Positions 16,904-25,166 of a stretch of DNA of 36,287 nt are shown here, in pieces. Position 1 is the stretch's first letter. Every line of letters begins with the position of its first letter. The stretch is from Actinomycetota bacterium (lineage in GTDB: Bacteria; Actinomycetota; AC-67). The notes under the pieces were generated by a model. That model worked only from the letters and a program-made list of their open reading frames with translations. It was not told the DNA's origin and searched no databases. Made by a program: the position numbers and the translations under genes. The stretch spans positions 1 to 36,287 of the forward strand of contig JAIVGO010000098.1 of assembly GCA_020201525.1 (NCBI GenBank), read 5' to 3'.

Positions 16904-17437
16904 AGGGAACGAGGAGTTGTCTTCTGAGGCGAACGTCTGACGACAATCGACACCCGGCCGGCGTACGGGAATGGTTCGCTGCCGAGTCTTTCTGACGGCC
17001 TCCGAAAGACGTTGATGAGAGTACCCAAGTATCTGCGCCGAATCGCGCAGCGATATGCCGGCGATCTGCAAAGATGCGGTCGCCATCTGAAGTCCTTCAT
17101 GGGCAAGCTGCTCGGAGCGCTCGACTTCGGCCAGAAGGCTGCGAAGTCTGTCAATCTCTTCGTCGACGTGATCCGGCAGACATATTCGAAAGTCCAAGAC
17201 CGCGTCGGCCGCCTTGTCCACCCAGAGGGAGAGCGCATCGCGAATGCGTTCACGTGCTTGCGCAAGCGTGCGGCCGTAACTGTGACAACCGGGAACCGAG
17301 GGAGCGCATGCGATCCACGCATCTTCTTCCCAGCTCAGCTCGACCACGTACGAAAGGGACTGCACGATGTCTCGAGGTCTCGCGTCGAGATCAGTATCGA
17401 TAACGCGGATCGCTCCCTTTGGAATGTTTGCACCCAT
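16877..17437 (-). CDS. HicB-family regulator with C-terminal HTH, orphan
   Basis: 186 residues from the ATG at 17437; a GTG at 17365 would start closer to the HicB core. Residues about 28-75 match the HicB antitoxin fold (SYVVELSWEEDAWIA, VPGCHSYGRTLAQARERI). A helical linker and a DNA-binding segment GISLRDSAQILGYSHQRLSEAV (about 126-147) follow, as in actinobacterial HicB proteins that end with an HTH. The last 38 or so residues look unrelated to the family. The final eight codons and the TGA are supplied by the REP-like element, so its insertion probably replaced the original 3' end. No HicA-like toxin ORF flanks it. It likely binds DNA, possibly the palindrome 34 bp upstream; no catalytic role is expected. 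Confidence 0.75.
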   Translation of the reverse strand: MGANIPKGAIRVIDTDLDARPRDIVQSLSYVVELSWEEDAWIACAPSVPGCHSYGRTLAQARERIRDALSLWVDKAADAVLDFRICLPDHVDEEIDRLRSLLAEVERSEQLAHEGLQMATASLQIAGISLRDSAQILGYSHQRLSEAVRKTRQRTIPVRRPGVDCRQTFASEDNSSFPGTQSHFGR

Positions 17438-17470
17438 CCGCGGAACCGTCGTCCCAGGCCCGGATGACGA

Positions 17471-17499
17471 CGCGAAGCGAATGTGTTATTCGCTTCGCG
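17471..17499. promoter_or_regulatory. Perfect 12-bp palindrome upstream of the hicB-like gene
   Basis: CGCGAAGCGAAT and ATTCGCTTCGCG are perfect inverted repeats around a 5-nt centre. No U-run follows on either strand. It lies between the end of the beta-propeller gene and the HicB-like gene, overlapping the last codons of a 22-codon ORF. It could be an operator for the HTH protein or an RNA hairpin acting with that leader ORF. Confidence 0.6.
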
Positions 17500-17554
17500 C
17501 GACTTCGTGCAGAGCGTTCATCATCGGTCGCCAATAGATGTCACGAGGTTTCAT
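17486..17554 (-). CDS. Possible 22-codon leader ORF before the hicB-like gene
   Basis: ATG at 17554, start MKPRDIYWRP, stop TAA at 17486-17488. There is no Shine-Dalgarno, but TAGCGT lies 7 nt upstream, the same arrangement as the other apparent leaderless starts here. Its last four sense codons and stop form the 5' arm of the 12-bp palindrome, so a translating ribosome would mask that hairpin. Too short to be sure it is expressed. Confidence 0.3.
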   Translation of the reverse strand: MKPRDIYWRPMMNALHEVARSE

Positions 17555-17602
17555 GGCACCGACGCTACAGCGCAGGTACGACACAAACCGCGGCGACGAT
17601 CG

Positions 17603-18970
17603 CTACCTCAGCCAACCCAGGAATGTGACTGCCGTCGGCTGCGAAGCGATCAGCTCCAGGTGGGCGGAATCACCGGATGGGCCCGGCACGCGCGTCACGC
17701 GGAAGATGTCCCCTTCCGAAGGACCGTCGGGACGGGCGCTCGAAGACTGGCCGGTAACGATGAGCTCGGTGTCGTTCAGCCACGCGACCGGCGCGACGTC
17801 TTGCGTCGGGAGAAGGTCGATCGACCCGAGCACTCGGCCGGTTTCCGCCGATCGCCATTCGATCTCTCGGTTGCGTCCGGTGGCATACGCGACGAGCTTG
17901 CCGTCTCCCGAAATCACCGGGAAATCGAACGCGAGGTCCGACGACCGTGCCAGCTCGCGCACCGTGCCGCGCGTTGTATCGACGACCATCAATCTCCGCG
18001 GGCCACAGTGACGAATGCAACCGTTGCGCTCGGGCGAGTCCTCGTACGCCAAGCGAGATCCGTCGGCGGACAAGGACGGCTGTCCGATGCTCTTGTCGCC
18101 CGCGGCCGGTACTTGTGTGATCGATCCGTCCAACGCGGAGACGACGAACAGCCCGCGCAGGTAATCCTCACCGCATTGATCGCAGTACGGAACCGCAAAA
18201 ATACTTTTGTTGGCGGCGTCCCACCCCACCGGACGCAACTGCTCATTCGGACCGTTGCCGCCGGGGCGGCGCAAGCTGCCGATACGACGTGCGGATCGCG
18301 GCTCCAGTGGATACAGCCACAGGAAAGAGCCGCGAGCCGGGCTGATCACGCTTCGCCGCGAAAGTGCCAGGGCATTTCCCTCCCGGTTCAATGCATATGC
18401 AGACACGAAATCGAACGTCGACAGAAACTGTTGCGCGGATCCGCCTTTGCGCAACAACCACAGCCGCGTCGCCTGCGTGGCATCGACCGTCTCTTGTGCC
18501 GTCCCGATAGGGACGACCGTGCCGCCTGCTTGTCCTTGCGTTCCGGCGAAGTCGGTCACGAAGCCCGGAAAAAGCCCGAGAAAAAGCGTCGGGTATGTGC
18601 CGAGGTCCTGTTCGCCGCCGAGGTCGGTCGCAAACACCTGCACGTGATCGGTGCCGCCGTCCTCGAACGCGTACACGACGAACGGGCCTTTGCCTTTCAG
18701 CGGCGAGACCGCCGGCAACGATGCGTGCGCACCGGGCGACGCAGGCGCAGCGCGTGCGGGAACAAGCGCTAGCGGCGCCGGTCGTCGAGCACCGATCACC
18801 GCGAGGTCCGCCACGAGCACGGCGAGCGCCACGGCCGCGACGCCTCCTCGGCCGCCCGGCACACGCGCTGCTCGCAACGCGGTCCGAACGCGAGCGAGCG
18901 TCCGGTCGAGGGTAACTTGCGCTCGACGCTCTTTGCGCTCGATGAGGTCTTCGTCCGGCTCGAATGGCAT
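17603..18970 (-). CDS. Membrane-anchored TolB/WD40-like beta-propeller protein
   Basis: 455 residues. A charged cytoplasmic N-terminus (1-40) precedes one membrane helix (about 42-60). The outside part has an Ala/Pro-rich linker and a predicted beta-propeller with PD40-type repeats (PSLSADGSRLAYED, PVISGDGKLVAYAT). Two cysteine pairs, CDQC and CIRHC, could form disulfides or bind metal. I chose the ATG at 18970, 2 nt after the ylxP stop; the longer frame lies inside ylxP. It is probably co-transcribed with infB-ylxP, although this position is not part of the usual cluster. I do not recognise a specific family; sensing or binding at the cell surface is only a guess. Confidence 0.8.
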   Translation of the reverse strand: MPFEPDEDLIERKERRAQVTLDRTLARVRTALRAARVPGGRGGVAAVALAVLVADLAVIGARRPAPLALVPARAAPASPGAHASLPAVSPLKGKGPFVVYAFEDGGTDHVQVFATDLGGEQDLGTYPTLFLGLFPGFVTDFAGTQGQAGGTVVPIGTAQETVDATQATRLWLLRKGGSAQQFLSTFDFVSAYALNREGNALALSRRSVISPARGSFLWLYPLEPRSARRIGSLRRPGGNGPNEQLRPVGWDAANKSIFAVPYCDQCGEDYLRGLFVVSALDGSITQVPAAGDKSIGQPSLSADGSRLAYEDSPERNGCIRHCGPRRLMVVDTTRGTVRELARSSDLAFDFPVISGDGKLVAYATGRNREIEWRSAETGRVLGSIDLLPTQDVAPVAWLNDTELIVTGQSSSARPDGPSEGDIFRVTRVPGPSGDSAHLELIASQPTAVTFLGWLR

Positions 18971-18972
18971 GG

Positions 18973-19263
18973 CTATTCCGGCGAGATGAAATCCGTTGCG
19001 GTATCGAGCAGCTCGACGCCGGGGTGCGTCTCGACATGCCGTTCGATCTCTTGCAGAACGCGCCGGGCGTGAAACTGCGTGTCGCTGATCAGGGACACCG
19101 CGACGGTGGACCGTTGCCACAAGTCGAGATGGTCGACCTCTCCGGCGGAGACGTTGAACTTCTGACGGATCAGAGAGATGAGGCGGCGGAGGACCGATCG
19201 CTTGTCTTTGAGCGACGCGCAGTCGGGAAGCCGGAGCTCGAAGCGGGCGACGCCGACGAACAT
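18973..19263 (-). CDS. ylxP: DUF503 / YlxP family protein
   Basis: 96 residues from the ATG at 19263, preceded by GAGGCGG; a longer frame reaches into infB. The sequence MFVGVARFELRLPDCASLKDKRSVL and the VDHLDLWQRSTVAVSLISDT region are typical of the DUF503 family, whose members sit between infB and rbfA in many bacteria and are thought to help ribosome maturation. It lies 14 nt after infB, with the beta-propeller gene 2 nt further on instead of rbfA. Confidence 0.92.
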   Translation of the reverse strand: MFVGVARFELRLPDCASLKDKRSVLRRLISLIRQKFNVSAGEVDHLDLWQRSTVAVSLISDTQFHARRVLQEIERHVETHPGVELLDTATDFISPE

Positions 19264-19277
19264 AGGACCGCCTCTAC

Positions 19278-21422
19278 TTAGGTACGCGGCACCTCGCGGA
19301 TTTCGTACGTCTCCAGGGCGTCGCCTTCCTTGATGTCCTGGAAGTTGTCGATTCCGATACCACATTCGAAACCCGATGCGACTTCGCGAACGTCATCCTT
19401 GAAACGACGCAGCGACGAGATGACGGTGTCCGCCAGAACGACGCCCTCACGCAACAAGCGCACTTTCGAGTTGCGCGTGATCGTCCCGTCCTCGACGTAG
19501 GACCCGGCGATCATCCCGATTTTCGGAACCTTGAACGGCTGGCGAACGACGGCGCGGCCGGTGACCTTTTCCTCGAAGATCGGCTTGAGCATGCCCTTGA
19601 CGGCGGCTTCCATGTCCTCCACGAGCTTGTAAATGATCTGGTACGTGCGGATGTCGACCTTTTCCTTCTCGGCGAGGTCGCGCGCCTTCGGATCCGGCCG
19701 CACGTTGAACCCGATGATGATCGCGCCCGAGGCCTGCGCGAGCGAAACGTCGTTTTCGGTGATCGCCCCCGCGGCCTTGTGCAAGATCTGAATGCGGACC
19801 TCTTTTTCACCGACGTCGATCTTTTCGAGCGCATCCGCGATTGCTTCCAATGAGCCCTGTACGTCCGCCTTCAAGATCACGTTGAGGTCGGTGACCTCTC
19901 CTTCTTTGATCTGCTCGAAGAGATCTTCGAGCGTCACGCGCTTCTGCGATACGAGGTCGGCGGCGCGGCGTTTCGCGAGCCGTTCCTGCGCACGCTGGCG
20001 TGCAACGCGCTCGTCCGCGACGACGCGGAACTCGTCGCCGGCGTCCGGCACCGTCGAGAAACCGAGCACCTGTACCGGCGTTCCCGGCGGCGCTTCTTTC
20101 ACTTGTCGTCCGTGCTCGTCGAGCATCGCGCGCACGCGAGCCCACGCCGGGCCGCACGCGATCGCTTCACCCACCCGCAACGTTCCCCGCTGCACGAGCA
20201 GCGTTGCTACCGGACCGCGTCCCTTGTCGAGGTGCGCTTCCAGCGTCACGCCGCGAGCACGCGCTTTCGGGTTCGCCTTCAGCTCCTGCACGTCGGCAAC
20301 CAGCAGGAGCATCTCGAGGAGTGACTCCAAGTTCGTGTGCTCTTTCGCCGATACGTCGACATAAATCGTGTCGCCGCCCCACTCTTCGGGGTTGAGCCCG
20401 TGCTGCGCGAGCTGCGTGCGCACCTGCATCGGGTTCGCGTCGGGCTTGTCGATCTTGTTCACCGCCACCACGATCGGAACACCGGCCGCTTTCGCATGGT
20501 TCATCGCTTCCACGGTTTGCGGCTTCACCCCGTCGTCTGCCGCGACCACGAGGACCGCAATGTCGGTCGCGGCGGCGCCGCGCGCTCGCATCTGCGTGAA
20601 CGCTTCGTGACCGGGCGTGTCGATGAAGGTGATCGGCCGATTGTTTTTGTGCGTTTGGTAGGCACCGATGTGCTGCGTGATACCGCCGGCCTCGCCGGCG
20701 ACGACATCGGTCTCGCGGATCGCGTCGAGGAGCTTCGTCTTGCCGTGGTCGACGTGACCCATGACCGTGATGACCGGCGGGCGTTGCACCAGATCTTCCG
20801 GTGTGTCCTCCTCTTGGTCCTCTTCCACTTCCGTCTCGTCACCGGGTGCGGAAATCTTCACGACGTAGCCGTATTCGTTCGCGAGGAGCTCGACGGCTTC
20901 ATCTGCGAGCGACTGATTGATCGTCGCCATCTCGCCGAGCTGAAAAAGCTTCTGCATGAGCATGTTCGCGGCGACGCCGAGCTTCTCGCCGAGCTCGCGC
21001 AACGTTATGCCGCGGTGAACGGCGATGGTCTTCGATGCGGTACGGCCGTCCGGCGCCCCGGGTACGGTCGTCGCGGCAGGAGCTACCGCCGGTGCGGCGG
21101 GTGCGACGGGCGCCGGTGCCGGCTGTTTTGCCGCGGGCGCTTGGGGAGGTTTGGTCTGACGCGGCTGGGCGACGCGCTCGGCGGGTGGACGCTCCGCCGG
21201 CGGACGCTGCGGGCGCGCGGGTCTGGCGGGGCGGGCGGGACGAGCGGCGGTCCCACCTTTGAGCGCGCCCTTCTCGGCCGCCTCGCGCAACTTCGAGATG
21301 ATGTCGTCGTCGACGGTCGACGCGTGGCTTTTCGCGACGACTCCGAGAGACGCGAGAGCGCTCAGCACGTCGCGACTCGACATGCCGAGATCTTTCGCCA
21401 GCTCGTATACCCGTTTGCTCAC
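19278..21422 (-). CDS. infB: Translation initiation factor IF-2
   Basis: GTPase that brings initiator tRNA to the 30S subunit. 714 residues. A short N-terminal helical domain (1-50), an Ala/Pro/Arg-rich linker (about 58-125), the IF2_N module (about 130-190) and an acidic spacer lead to the G domain: GHVDHGKT 222-229, DTPGH 268-272, NKID 322-325. Domains II-IV follow. The linker is short compared with the roughly 1000-residue Streptomyces protein. The GTG start overlaps the ylxR TGA (GTGA). Confidence 0.97.
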   Translation of the reverse strand: MSKRVYELAKDLGMSSRDVLSALASLGVVAKSHASTVDDDIISKLREAAEKGALKGGTAARPARPARPARPQRPPAERPPAERVAQPRQTKPPQAPAAKQPAPAPVAPAAPAVAPAATTVPGAPDGRTASKTIAVHRGITLRELGEKLGVAANMLMQKLFQLGEMATINQSLADEAVELLANEYGYVVKISAPGDETEVEEDQEEDTPEDLVQRPPVITVMGHVDHGKTKLLDAIRETDVVAGEAGGITQHIGAYQTHKNNRPITFIDTPGHEAFTQMRARGAAATDIAVLVVAADDGVKPQTVEAMNHAKAAGVPIVVAVNKIDKPDANPMQVRTQLAQHGLNPEEWGGDTIYVDVSAKEHTNLESLLEMLLLVADVQELKANPKARARGVTLEAHLDKGRGPVATLLVQRGTLRVGEAIACGPAWARVRAMLDEHGRQVKEAPPGTPVQVLGFSTVPDAGDEFRVVADERVARQRAQERLAKRRAADLVSQKRVTLEDLFEQIKEGEVTDLNVILKADVQGSLEAIADALEKIDVGEKEVRIQILHKAAGAITENDVSLAQASGAIIIGFNVRPDPKARDLAEKEKVDIRTYQIIYKLVEDMEAAVKGMLKPIFEEKVTGRAVVRQPFKVPKIGMIAGSYVEDGTITRNSKVRLLREGVVLADTVISSLRRFKDDVREVASGFECGIGIDNFQDIKEGDALETYEIREVPRT

Positions 21423-21667
21423 GTACCGTCTCCCACTGCGGCCTCGACGGCCGCGACTATCTCAGCGTAATCCACACCCGGCGCTCGAAGCGCGCGAGCG
21501 AACCGCCCTCGCGCGAGCCGTGCGCACGCGGCACCGCACACGTACGCGCCACGACCCGGTGCCGAACCGGTTGCGTCGACGCTCACCGAGCCGTCGGGCC
21601 GGCGCACGATCCGAAGCATCTGGCCTTTCTGGCGAACCACGCGGCACCCCACGCAGGTGCGCTCCAT
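21419..21667 (-). CDS. ylxR: YlxR (DUF448) RNA-binding protein
   Basis: 82 residues with the family start RTCVGCRVVRQK and the GRGAYVCG motif, between nusA and infB as in most bacteria. The family is nucleic-acid binding. It starts 1 nt after the nusA stop and overlaps the infB start by 4 nt, so all three are coupled. Confidence 0.95.
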   Translation of the reverse strand: MERTCVGCRVVRQKGQMLRIVRRPDGSVSVDATGSAPGRGAYVCGAACARLARGRFARALRAPGVDYAEIVAAVEAAVGDGT

Positions 21668-21668
21668 C

Positions 21669-22715
21669 TTACTGCGCGACCGGCTCGCCCCCCGAGGCAG
21701 CCTCGGCTTCCGGCTCGCCGGCCACCTGCGACTCGCTCTTGATGTCGACCCGCCAGCCGGTGAGCCGCGCCGCGAGACGCGCGTTCTGTCCTTCCTTGCC
21801 GATCGCCAGCGACAGCTGATAATCGGGCACGATCACGAGCGCCGTACGCGCCTCATGATCGATCCGCACTTCCTTTACCTTGGCCGGGGACAGCGCGTTG
21901 GCGACGTACTCCGACGGGTCCTCGGAGAAGGGGACGATGTCGATTTTCTCGCCGTGCAGCTCGTTGACGACCATGCGGACGCGCGACCCCTTGGGGCCGA
22001 CGCACGCGCCGATCGCATCGACGCCCGGCTCGTTCGAGACGACGGCCAGCTTCGTCCGGTGACCCGCTTCGCGCGCGATGCCGCGGATCTCGACGATACC
22101 TTCCTCGATTTCCGGGACTTCCATGTCGAAGAGTCGCCGCACGAGATTCGGATGAGAGCGCGACAGGATGATCTGCGGCCCGCGGCTCGTCTTCTTCACG
22201 TCGACGATGTACGCGCGGATGCGGCCGTTGTGCTCGTAGCGCTCGCCGGGAACCTGCTCTTGTACCGGCAGCGTCGCTTCGACGCCGCGGCCGAGATCCA
22301 CGTGCGTCACGCGGCCGTCGGACTGTTGAACGATGCCGCTCACGATGTCACCGGCGCGGCCCTCGTACTCGCCGAAGGTCATCTCGCGCTCCGCCTCGCG
22401 GATTTTTTGCAAGATCACTTGCTTCGCCGTCTGCGCCTCGATCCGTCCGAAGTCCTTCGGCTTTTCGATCGGAATCTCATTTACGAGATTGCCGGCGTCG
22501 TCGCGTACCGGCATGCCCTCTTCGTCCAGGTCGTACTGGAACACCATGACCTCGCCGCTTTCGGGATGGACTTCGACGCGCGCGCCCTTGTCCGGCGGAA
22601 AGGACTTCTTGTACGCGGCTTCGAAAGCCGACCGAAGGCCGTCCAGCAACGAGGGGAAGGGAATTCCCTTCTCCTTTTCGAGGTTGCGCAGCGCTTCGAT
22701 GAATTCGACGTTCAT
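21669..22715 (-). CDS. nusA: Transcription termination/antitermination factor NusA
   Basis: 348 residues: N-terminal RNA-polymerase-binding domain (1-125), S1 domain (about 130-200), then two KH domains (GPKGSRVRMV in the first, IGKEGQNARLAARLTGW in the second). It lacks the C-terminal acidic repeats of E. coli NusA, as is usual in actinobacteria. The ATG is 2 nt after rimP, without a strong Shine-Dalgarno, pointing to coupling. It may act on the terminator-like hairpin in the leader of its own operon. Confidence 0.97.
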   Translation of the reverse strand: MNVEFIEALRNLEKEKGIPFPSLLDGLRSAFEAAYKKSFPPDKGARVEVHPESGEVMVFQYDLDEEGMPVRDDAGNLVNEIPIEKPKDFGRIEAQTAKQVILQKIREAEREMTFGEYEGRAGDIVSGIVQQSDGRVTHVDLGRGVEATLPVQEQVPGERYEHNGRIRAYIVDVKKTSRGPQIILSRSHPNLVRRLFDMEVPEIEEGIVEIRGIAREAGHRTKLAVVSNEPGVDAIGACVGPKGSRVRMVVNELHGEKIDIVPFSEDPSEYVANALSPAKVKEVRIDHEARTALVIVPDYQLSLAIGKEGQNARLAARLTGWRVDIKSESQVAGEPEAEAASGGEPVAQ

Positions 22716-22717
22716 GG

Positions 22718-23176
22718 CTACCAGGGAAGCAGCAGCTTCGCCTTCGCGACGTCTCGCAGAGGGATGTCGACATCCCCGTGATCGGTCGCCAGCGTTACGG
22801 CTTCCTCGGTCACCTCCTTTACGATTCCTTCATGCTGGCTTCTCGCCAAGACGACGCGTACCTTGCGGCCCGCGTTCTTTCTGAAATCGCTTTCCGTCCG
22901 AAGCGGCCGGTTGAGGCCCGGACTCGTTACTTCGAGCGTGTACCGCCCCGAGATCGGGTCTTCCGCGTCGAGCAGCCGCGAGACCTCCTCGCTGATCCTC
23001 GCGCACGTCTCCAAGTCGATCCCGCCTTCCCGGTCGGCGACCAGACGGACGAGCTGGGACCGTCCGCGAGCGACGATCAGCTCGACGAGCTCGGCTCCGT
23101 GGCGCGCCAGCACCGGCTCCGCCAGTGAGCGAACCCGCTCTTCCTGCACCTTCGCCTGGGCCGAGGACCCGGCCAC
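22718..23176 (-). CDS. rimP: Ribosome maturation factor RimP
   Basis: 152 residues; promotes 30S assembly. Recognisable features are the LAEPVLARHGAELVELIV start, the ISEEVSRLLDAEDPISGRYTLEVTSPGLNRPL segment and a C-terminal SH3-like barrel. The GTG start has a near-perfect AAAGGAGG ribosome site 6-8 nt upstream. First gene of the rimP-nusA-ylxR-infB-ylxP operon. Confidence 0.95.
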   Translation of the reverse strand: MAGSSAQAKVQEERVRSLAEPVLARHGAELVELIVARGRSQLVRLVADREGGIDLETCARISEEVSRLLDAEDPISGRYTLEVTSPGLNRPLRTESDFRKNAGRKVRVVLARSQHEGIVKEVTEEAVTLATDHGDVDIPLRDVAKAKLLLPW

Positions 23177-23213
23177 TTTTGCCTCCTTTCATCCTCGGTC
23201 AGGCCGTCCGGCC

Positions 23214-23241
23214 AAACAAAAAGCCGGCTGGAGGCCGACTT
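23214..23241 (-). terminator. Terminator-like hairpin in the rimP-nusA leader (proS terminator or attenuator)
   Basis: On the minus strand AAGTCGGC and GCCGGCTT form an 8-bp stem with a CTCCA loop, followed by TTTTTGTTT. It is downstream of proS and also downstream of the TGCTATAAT promoter, so transcripts from that promoter must pass it before rimP. A competing small hairpin CCGA-GCGAAG-TCGG (23235-23248) uses the 5' arm, a possible antiterminator. Confidence 0.75.
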
Positions 23242-23267
23242 CGCTCGGACGTTCCTTTTCGCGGGCG

Positions 23268-23276
23268 ATTATAGCA
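23268..23276 (-). promoter_or_regulatory. Extended -10 promoter TGCTATAAT for rimP-nusA-infB
   Basis: A perfect TATAAT with the extended TGN, in the 150-bp gap between proS and rimP. The leader would be about 85 nt. No -35 lies at the usual distance (TTGTCG is 21 nt away), consistent with an extended -10 promoter. Confidence 0.7.
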
Positions 23277-23326
23277 CCGGCTCGGTTCGCCGGGCGACAA
23301 CCGGCGTTACGGTGCGAGGTCGGCCG

Positions 23327-24751
23327 TCAGTACGCCTGGGCCCAGGTCGCGCGCTCGACGGCGGCGGTGCCGCACACGATGCACTCCCCCGCCGGGGGCT
23401 CGGGGTCGAGCGGTAGGTAGCGGATGGTGGCCTTCGTGTCGGCTTTCACCTTCGCCTCGCACTCCGGGTTACCGCACCAGCCGCCGGTGACGAAGCCGCC
23501 GGGGTCGGCGATGAGCGCCGCCAGCTCGCCGTAATCTTTCGCGTCGAACGAGTACTCGTCGCGGAACGCGCTTGCTTGGGCGAAGAGGCTCACTTGGATG
23601 TCCTCGAGCAGCCGCGGAACCCGAGCCGGCACCTCGCCGGTCGGAAGCGTCTGCTTCTCGCCGGTGTCGCGGCGCGCGATCATGACCTGATCCGCTGCGA
23701 TGTCGCGGGGCCCGAGCTCGATACGAAGCGGGACGCCTTTCAGCTCCCACTCGTTGAACTTGTACCCCGGGCGGTGCTCGTCGCGGTCGTCGATGCGCAC
23801 GCGCACACCGGTGAGAGAATCTTTGATCGCACGCGCTTTCGCGACGACGCTTCCTTTTTCATCGTCGTTCTTGTAGATCGGCACGATCACAACTTGATAC
23901 GGCGCGAGTGCGGGAGGCAAACGCAATCCTTTGTCGTCGCCGTGTGTCATGATCGCGCCGCCGACGAGCCGGGTGCTCACACCCCAGGACGTTGCGTACG
24001 CGAATTCGAGATCGCCGCCGCGTCCCTGGAATTGGACGCCGTAGGCCTTGGCGAAGTTCTGGCCGAGATAGTGCGACGTTCCGGCTTGGAGCGCCTTGCG
24101 GTCTCGCATCAGCCCTTCGATCGCCATCGTCTCGACGGCGCCGGCAAAGCGTTCGGCTGCCGTTTTCCGCCCCCGGCGCACCGGAACCGCGAGGACCTTT
24201 TCGACCGCGTCGGCATACACGTCTTCCAGGATCATGCGCGCCTCCGCGATCGCCTCATCCGCCGTTTCGTGCGCCGTATGCCCTTCCTGCCACAGGAACT
24301 CGGTCGTGCGCAGGAAGATGCGTGGGCGAAGCTCCCAGCGAACGACGTTGCACCACTGGTTGTAGAGCAGCGGTAGATCGCGGTAAGACTGAATCCATTT
24401 CGCATATGTGTTCCAAATGATCGTCTCGCTCGTCGGCCGCACGACGAGCGGCTCCTCGAGCTTCTCGCCGCCGGCGTGGGTGACGACTGCCACCTCCGGA
24501 GCGAAACCCTCCACGTGCTCCGCCTCCTTCTCCAGAAGCGAGTACGGGATGAACAGCGGGAAGTAGAGGTTCTGGTGGCCGGTGGCTTTGATGCGATCGT
24601 CGACGGCGCGCTGAATCGCTTCCCAGATCGCAAACCCGTACGGCTTGATGACCATCGTGCCGCGGGCGAGCGAGGTTTCCGCCAGCTCAGCCTGCTTTAC
24701 GACCTCCTGGTACCAGCCGGGAAAGTCTTCGGATTGCTTCGGGAGCGCCAT
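23327..24751 (-). CDS. proS: Prolyl-tRNA synthetase, archaeal/eukaryotic type
   Basis: 474 residues. Class II synthetase core with GTMVIKPYGFAIWE and VRPTSETIIW (motif 2 region), RWELRPRIFLRTTEFLWQEGHTAH, and motif 3 around RLVGGAIMTHGDDKGLRLPP. An anticodon-binding domain and a C-terminal zinc-ribbon-like module (CGNPECEAK near residue 423, CIVCG near 462) follow. No editing INS domain is present. This is the short archaeal/eukaryotic form rather than the approximately 570-residue form of many actinobacteria. The ATG has no Shine-Dalgarno; TATCCT lies 9 nt upstream, so the message may be leaderless. Confidence 0.95.
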   Translation of the reverse strand: MALPKQSEDFPGWYQEVVKQAELAETSLARGTMVIKPYGFAIWEAIQRAVDDRIKATGHQNLYFPLFIPYSLLEKEAEHVEGFAPEVAVVTHAGGEKLEEPLVVRPTSETIIWNTYAKWIQSYRDLPLLYNQWCNVVRWELRPRIFLRTTEFLWQEGHTAHETADEAIAEARMILEDVYADAVEKVLAVPVRRGRKTAAERFAGAVETMAIEGLMRDRKALQAGTSHYLGQNFAKAYGVQFQGRGGDLEFAYATSWGVSTRLVGGAIMTHGDDKGLRLPPALAPYQVVIVPIYKNDDEKGSVVAKARAIKDSLTGVRVRIDDRDEHRPGYKFNEWELKGVPLRIELGPRDIAADQVMIARRDTGEKQTLPTGEVPARVPRLLEDIQVSLFAQASAFRDEYSFDAKDYGELAALIADPGGFVTGGWCGNPECEAKVKADTKATIRYLPLDPEPPAGECIVCGTAAVERATWAQAY

Positions 24752-24785
24752 ACGGCGGCAAGGATACCAACCTGCGGCGGCGGCG

Positions 24786-25151
24786 TTACTTCGTTTCCTT
24801 CACCCACGCGAGGATGCCTTGTGTCGTAAAGGCGCCGGCGAGGTCGTCGCGGAGCTTCTCCATGTTCTTTTTGGTGCGCATCGCACCGATGGCGCCGCCC
24901 ATGTATCCCTTGGACTGGCGCTCGAGCCGGACGATCGCTTGGCCGGCCTCGCCTTGCATCACTTTCACGCCGACCTTGAAATATTGCGCGAGAGCGCCGG
25001 CGACGGCATTCGCGATCTTGTTGCCGCGCTCTGCCGTACCGGTCCATTCGTCGTCCCACTTCACGCGAAACTTGCGGGCTTCCAGCGCTTGCTGCGCTGC
25101 GCTCTTCGCCGACGACGGATCTCCGCTCACTGCGATGTCGACTGCTTGCAC
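24786..25151 (-). CDS. Small conserved-looking protein of unknown function
   Basis: 121 residues from a GTG with GAGGAG about 7 nt upstream. It looks like a compact mixed alpha/beta protein: IAVSGDPSSAKSAAQQALEARKF, a WDDEW acidic/aromatic patch, AGALAQYFKVGVKVMQ, IVRLERQSKGYMGGAIGAMRTKK and a C-terminal helix. It has no signal peptide or membrane helix. Only 15 nt separate it from ispG and 34 nt from proS, so it is probably in their operon. I do not recognise the family. Confidence 0.75.
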   Translation of the reverse strand: MQAVDIAVSGDPSSAKSAAQQALEARKFRVKWDDEWTGTAERGNKIANAVAGALAQYFKVGVKVMQGEAGQAIVRLERQSKGYMGGAIGAMRTKKNMEKLRDDLAGAFTTQGILAWVKETK

Positions 25152-25166
25152 GGATATCTCCTCGGG

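Noticed and set aside
17438-17602. HicA toxin partner for the HicB-type gene
   Set aside because: Only a 22-codon ORF fits upstream and nothing with the HicA double-stranded-RNA-binding-like fold is visible on either side.
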